A DNA stretch of 29,921 nucleotides from Bacillota bacterium (lineage in GTDB: Bacteria > Bacillota > Clostridia > Oscillospirales > Ruminococcaceae). The notes under the pieces are model-generated. The model did not search any database, was not told the DNA's origin, and worked only from the letters and a program-made list of their open reading frames with translations. Shown piece by piece: positions 26,317 through 29,921 of this stretch. The DNA is taken from assembly GCA_023429685.1 (NCBI GenBank), contig JAEZDF010000047.1, forward strand, positions 1 through 29,921. Reading direction: 5' to 3'. The position numbers and the translations under genes are program-made. Numbering within the stretch: the stretch's first letter is position 1; every line of letters starts with the position of its first letter.

Positions 26317-26358
26317 GCCCTATTTGCTCTTGAGTAAATAGGGCGATTGAGGTATACT
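26317..26358 (+). promoter_or_regulatory. guaB promoter overlapped by an inverted repeat
   Basis: TTGAGT (26330-26335) and TATACT (26353-26358) are spaced 17 bp. GCCCTATTT (26317-26325) and AAATAGGGC (26336-26344) form a perfect 9-bp dyad that brackets the -35 box. It lacks a T-tract, so it may be an operator; it could also serve as a weak terminator of the upstream operon. Confidence 0.6.
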
Positions 26359-26400
26359 AATAAAAAATATGTGAAAGTATAAAGAAAAGGAGCGTTTAAT

Positions 26401-27912
26401 ATGGCGCACTTTTACAGCGAGCCTTCTCGTACCTTCAGTGAATATCTTTTGGTTCCCGGGTATTCGTCCGATAAATGTTTTCCGTCCAACGTTTCGCTTA
26501 AAACTCCGCTTGTGAAGTTTAAGAAGGGCGAAGAATCGCCGCTTTCCATCAACATTCCGCTGACATCAGCCATTATGCAGTCGGTGTCCGACGACAAAAT
26601 GGCCGTCGCGCTTGCCAAGGAGGGCGGCATTTCGTTTATCTTCTGCTCTCAATCCATAGAAAGTCAGGCGGCGATGGTCGCTAAGGCAAAGGCGTACAAG
26701 GCGGGCTTTGTAGTCAGTGATTCCAATATTACGCCCGACGCTACCCTTGCCGATATCCTTGCACTTAAAGACAAAACAGGGCACTCCACCGTTGCGGTCA
26801 CCGCTGACGGGTCACCAAATGGCGTTTTACTTGGTCTTGTTACCAGCAGAGACTACCGCATAAGCAGAATGAGCACCGACCTTAAAGTGAAGGAATTCAT
26901 GACCCCCCTTGAGTCGCTGGTTTACGCGCCAAAGAGCACCACACTCAAAGACGCAAACGACATCATTTGGGACCATAAGCTGAACTGCTTACCCATCGTT
27001 GACGATGAAGGCAGACTGCTTTATATGGTATTTCGCAAGGATTATTCTTCGCACAAAGAAAATCAGTACGAGCTGCTCGACAGCTCAAAGCGCTATGTAG
27101 TGGGTGCTGGTATCAACACGCGAGATTTTGCCGAGCGCGTTCCGGCTCTCGTAGAGGCGGGCGCAGATGTGCTGTGCATCGATTCCTCCGAGGGGTACTC
27201 CGAATGGCAGAAGATTACCATCGGATTCATCCGTAAAAAGTATGGGGATACCGTTAAGGTGGGTGCCGGAAACGTGGTGGATAGGGACGGATTCCTGTTT
27301 CTTGCCGAGGCGGGCGCAGACTTTATTAAGGTTGGTATCGGCGGCGGTTCCATCTGCATCACCCGGGAACAGAAGGGCATTGGTCGCGGTCAGGCAACAG
27401 CGGTTGTAGAGGTTGCTAAGGCGCGCAACGAGTATTATGAAAAGACCGGAGTTTACATCCCCATCTGCTCGGATGGCGGTATTGTTTACGACTACCACAT
27501 GACCCTAGCACTTGCTATGGGCGCAGACTTTTTAATGCTTGGTCGTTATTTCTCTCGGTTTGACGAAAGCCCGACCAACAAGGTAAACGTAAACGGAACC
27601 TACATGAAGGAATACTGGGGCGAGGGAAGTGCCAGAGCAAGAAACTGGCAGCGCTATGATCTCGGCGGTTCCCAAAAGCTTTCGTTCGAAGAGGGTGTCG
27701 ATTCCTATGTTCCTTATGCGGGCAGCTTAAAGGATAACGTAGGTCTATCGCTTAGCAAGGTGCGCTCCACCATGTGCAACTGCGGCGCACTTACCATTCC
27801 AGAACTACAGTCAATGGCGAAGATAACGCTGGTTTCGGCTACGAGTATTGTTGAGGGCGGCGCACACGACGTGGTGCTCAAAGACAGCAATATGACGCTG
27901 TACAACAAATAG
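26401..27912 (+). CDS. guaB: Inosine-5'-monophosphate dehydrogenase
   Basis: This 503-residue enzyme oxidises IMP to XMP with NAD+, the committed step of GMP synthesis in the cytoplasm. The (beta/alpha)8 barrel is interrupted by two CBS modules (about 100-220; VTSRDYRIS and LPIVDDEGRLLY). The catalytic loop is VGIGGGSICITREQ with nucleophile C319, and the flap has the Arg-Tyr dyad in NWQRYDLGG. The EEGVDSYVPYAG segment binds phosphate and K+ near the C-terminus. The loop differs from the common bacterial GPGSICTTR and places it in a divergent IMPDH clade known in Clostridia. AAAGGAG lies 8 bases before the ATG. It has its own promoter. Confidence 0.95.
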   Translation: MAHFYSEPSRTFSEYLLVPGYSSDKCFPSNVSLKTPLVKFKKGEESPLSINIPLTSAIMQSVSDDKMAVALAKEGGISFIFCSQSIESQAAMVAKAKAYKAGFVVSDSNITPDATLADILALKDKTGHSTVAVTADGSPNGVLLGLVTSRDYRISRMSTDLKVKEFMTPLESLVYAPKSTTLKDANDIIWDHKLNCLPIVDDEGRLLYMVFRKDYSSHKENQYELLDSSKRYVVGAGINTRDFAERVPALVEAGADVLCIDSSEGYSEWQKITIGFIRKKYGDTVKVGAGNVVDRDGFLFLAEAGADFIKVGIGGGSICITREQKGIGRGQATAVVEVAKARNEYYEKTGVYIPICSDGGIVYDYHMTLALAMGADFLMLGRYFSRFDESPTNKVNVNGTYMKEYWGEGSARARNWQRYDLGGSQKLSFEEGVDSYVPYAGSLKDNVGLSLSKVRSTMCNCGALTIPELQSMAKITLVSATSIVEGGAHDVVLKDSNMTLYNK

Positions 27913-27927
27913 ATTATCGCATATTGA

Positions 27928-27957
27928 AAGCCCCGCCGATTTTTTTCGGCGGGGCTT
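27928..27957. terminator. Terminator between guaB and htpG
   Basis: A perfect 12-bp GC-rich stem pairs 27928-27939 (AAGCCCCGCCGA) with 27946-27957 around a TTTTTT loop. It sits in the 56-base gap between convergent genes and can serve both; neither flank has a long T-tract. Confidence 0.8.
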
Positions 27958-27968
27958 ATGCATTTGGC

Positions 27969-29858
27969 TTACTGTTTATCCACCATCAGTGTGCAGATGG
28001 CATCGGCGAATGAAGCAGGCTCATCTATGGGCATGCCTTCGATCAAAAGCGCCTGATTGTAGAGCAGGCTTGTGTATACCCTAAGTCTATCATCGCGGTC
28101 ATTGTGCAGCTTTGTAAGCGTTGCAAAGACGGGGTGAGAGGCGTTAATCTCAAGCACTCGATTGGCTTTAATCTTTTGGTCGGTTGGCATTGCGTTAAGC
28201 ACCTTTTCCATCTCGAGTGATATCTCGCCCTCACTGGAAATGCAAACGGGATGAGATTTTAGACGGGTGGAAAGGACAACGCTTGTTACTTTGCCATCCA
28301 GCGCATCGCGCATCGCCTCAAACAGATCCTTATGCTCCTCGGTCTGTTTTTTAATCTCCTCTTTTTCCTCTTCTGTTGTAAGGTTGAGGTCATCCGCAGA
28401 AACGGATTTGAATTTCTTGCCGTCATATTCGTCAATGATGCGCAGCGCAAACTCGTCTACGTCATCGGTGAGGTATAGGATGTCAAACCCCTTATCAAGA
28501 ACCAGTTCCGTCTGGGGCAGCATCGAAATCTGCTCAATGCTTGCGCCCGCCGCGTAGTAGATATGCTCCTGCCCGTCTTTCATGGCGTCCTTGTATTCCT
28601 CAAACGAAACAAGCTTTTTGTTTGCCGCCGAGTAAAACAGCAGCAGATCCTTTAAATGCTCTTTGTTTTGACCGTAGCCGGTATATGCGCCGACCTTAAG
28701 CTGAACACCAAAGCTCTTAAAAAACTGCTCGTAGGTCTCACGGTCATCCTTAAGCATCTTTAACAGCTCGCCACGTATTTTTTTATCGAGACTATTTGCA
28801 ATGATCTTGAGCTGACGGTCGTGCTGCAGCATCTCACGTGAGATGTTAAGCGACAAATCCTGAGAGTCAACAAGACCCTTTACAAAACTAAAATAATCGG
28901 GCAGAAGGTCTGCGCATTTTTCCATAATCAGCACACCACTGGAGTACAGCTCAAGACCTTTTTCAAACTCCTTGGTGTAGTAGTCATATGGTGCTTTACC
29001 GGGGATAAATAGTAAAGCGCTGTAGGTTGCGGCACCTTCGGTTTTGCTGTGAATCACACGAACAGGGTCGGTAAAATCGTAAAACTTGTCCTTGTAAAAG
29101 CGGTTGTATTCCTCGGCGGTGACCTCGCTTTTGTTCTTGTTCCACAAGGGCACCATGCTGTTGAGCGTTTTGTTCTCTACAACCGTTTCGTATTCGTCGT
29201 CGCTACCTTCCTTCCGTTGCTCTCGCGAGATATCCATCTTGATGGGGTAACGAATATAATCCGAGTACTTTTTAACAATAGACGAGATTCGGTAAGCATC
29301 CAAAAACTCATCGAACGATTCTTCGCCCGCATTTTCTTTTATGGTAAGGTAGATGTCGGTGCCCACGCTTTCTTTTTCGCAGGGCTCGATGGTATAGCCA
29401 TCCGCTCCGACCGATTCCCACCGAAATGCTTCGTCACTACCGTATGCGCGGGTTATAACGGTAACCCTTGCGCTTACCATAAACGCGGAGTAAAAGCCCA
29501 CGCCAAACTGCCCGATGATGTTTACATCGTCGTTTTCGCCAAGCTCTTTTTTAAATTTGAGGGAACCGCTGCTTGCAATGACTCCAAGATTGTTTTCTAG
29601 CTCCTCTTTGGTCATGCCGCAACCGTTATCTGACACAGAAAGGATTCGTTTCTCTGTATCCACCGCGAGACGTATGGAAAAATCCTCACGGCCAAGCCCG
29701 ACTCCGGGGTCGGTCAGGGAACGAAAATAAAGCTTGTCCATTGCATCGCTTGCATTGGAGATCAGCTCACGAAGAAAGATCTCCTTATGGGTATAGATGG
29801 AGTTGATCATCAAATCCAACAGACGCTTCGATTCCGCCTTGAATTGTTTCTTAGCCAT
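27969..29858 (-). CDS. htpG: Molecular chaperone HtpG (Hsp90 family)
   Basis: This 629-residue cytoplasmic ATP-dependent chaperone has the GHKL ATPase domain at the N-terminus (LRELISNASDAMDKLYF, SVSDNGCGMTKEEL, GQFGVGFYSAFM). A middle domain carries the catalytic Arg region (LNISREMLQHDRQLK), and a C-terminal dimerisation domain follows. Length matches bacterial HtpG. GAGGTGG lies 4 bases before the ATG. The gene is directly preceded by a CIRCE operator, so it is predicted to be repressed by HrcA and induced by heat or protein damage. Confidence 0.98.
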   Translation of the reverse strand: MAKKQFKAESKRLLDLMINSIYTHKEIFLRELISNASDAMDKLYFRSLTDPGVGLGREDFSIRLAVDTEKRILSVSDNGCGMTKEELENNLGVIASSGSLKFKKELGENDDVNIIGQFGVGFYSAFMVSARVTVITRAYGSDEAFRWESVGADGYTIEPCEKESVGTDIYLTIKENAGEESFDEFLDAYRISSIVKKYSDYIRYPIKMDISREQRKEGSDDEYETVVENKTLNSMVPLWNKNKSEVTAEEYNRFYKDKFYDFTDPVRVIHSKTEGAATYSALLFIPGKAPYDYYTKEFEKGLELYSSGVLIMEKCADLLPDYFSFVKGLVDSQDLSLNISREMLQHDRQLKIIANSLDKKIRGELLKMLKDDRETYEQFFKSFGVQLKVGAYTGYGQNKEHLKDLLLFYSAANKKLVSFEEYKDAMKDGQEHIYYAAGASIEQISMLPQTELVLDKGFDILYLTDDVDEFALRIIDEYDGKKFKSVSADDLNLTTEEEKEEIKKQTEEHKDLFEAMRDALDGKVTSVVLSTRLKSHPVCISSEGEISLEMEKVLNAMPTDQKIKANRVLEINASHPVFATLTKLHNDRDDRLRVYTSLLYNQALLIEGMPIDEPASFADAICTLMVDKQ

Positions 29859-29878
29859 AGAACCACCTCAACAATGTA

Positions 29879-29905
29879 TTAGCACTCGACGCGTTCGAGT
29901 GCTAA
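29879..29905 (-). promoter_or_regulatory. CIRCE element (HrcA operator) of htpG
   Basis: TTAGCACTC (29879-29887) and GAGTGCTAA (29897-29905) form a perfect 9-9-9 inverted repeat, the canonical CIRCE sequence bound by the repressor HrcA. It lies 21 bases upstream of the htpG start. On the minus strand a TATTAT-like -10 box lies at about 29911-29920; the -35 box falls beyond the window edge. Confidence 0.97.
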
Positions 29906-29921
29906 TACTACTATATAATAC

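Overview
The window looks like a chromosomal segment of a strictly anaerobic, low-to-mid GC Firmicute of the class Clostridia (an Oscillospirales- or Ruminococcaceae-like genome would fit). The reasons are the gene families: a paired-domain 2-hydroxyacyl-CoA dehydratase activase, NfnAB electron bifurcation, GlpP antitermination with a three-gene anaerobic glycerol-3-phosphate oxidation operon, DegV, DUF1836, YibE/F, an Lsa/CplR-type ABC-F protein and a HrcA/CIRCE-controlled htpG. Ribosome binding sites are strong and several genes start with TTG or GTG. No phage, insertion sequence, CRISPR array or plasmid gene was seen; gene content is mostly housekeeping and metabolism.

Layout. Positions 1-60 hold the C-terminal end of a cut-off upstream gene, followed by a small cupin gene and, convergent to it, a DUF815 AAA+ ATPase. 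A tRNA-Ala(GGC) gene with its own promoter and terminator follows, on the minus strand. Next, also minus strand, come an Mrp/ApbC-type Fe-S carrier ATPase and a two-gene module (3135-7413) that together matches the architecture of a roughly 1400-residue activase/HgdB-like protein. A 520-base intergenic region (7414-7934) holds the divergent promoter of that module and a long leader for the ABC-F gene, with a 29-codon upstream ORF and a terminator-type hairpin that suggest drug-inducible attenuation.

The plus-strand block 9627-17655 has nfnAB, an AraC-type regulator with a degenerate receiver domain, a methyl-accepting chemotaxis protein, a patatin-like lipase and a D-lactate dehydrogenase-like 2-hydroxyacid dehydrogenase with an unusual Cys-rich tail. 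A minus-strand pair (DegV, SGNH hydrolase) is divergent from DUF1836. A second minus-strand pair encodes YibE/F and a SAM methyltransferase.

The plus-strand block 22369-27912 encodes GlpP, a GlpA-like G3P dehydrogenase, a second FAD oxidoreductase, a DUF1667 protein and IMP dehydrogenase. A GlpP-type leader terminator lies before the dehydrogenase gene. htpG closes the window on the minus strand with a perfect CIRCE operator.

Functional themes are anaerobic redox metabolism (NfnAB balancing NADH, NADPH and ferredoxin; glycerol-3-phosphate oxidation; 2-hydroxyacid and 2-hydroxyacyl-CoA chemistry), and RNA-level control of at least two operons (ABC-F leader and glp leader). I see no clear new multi-gene system. 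The most interesting signals are the ABC-F leader, the split orphan activase module, the pseudo-receiver regulator and the tandem palindromes between degV and DUF1836.
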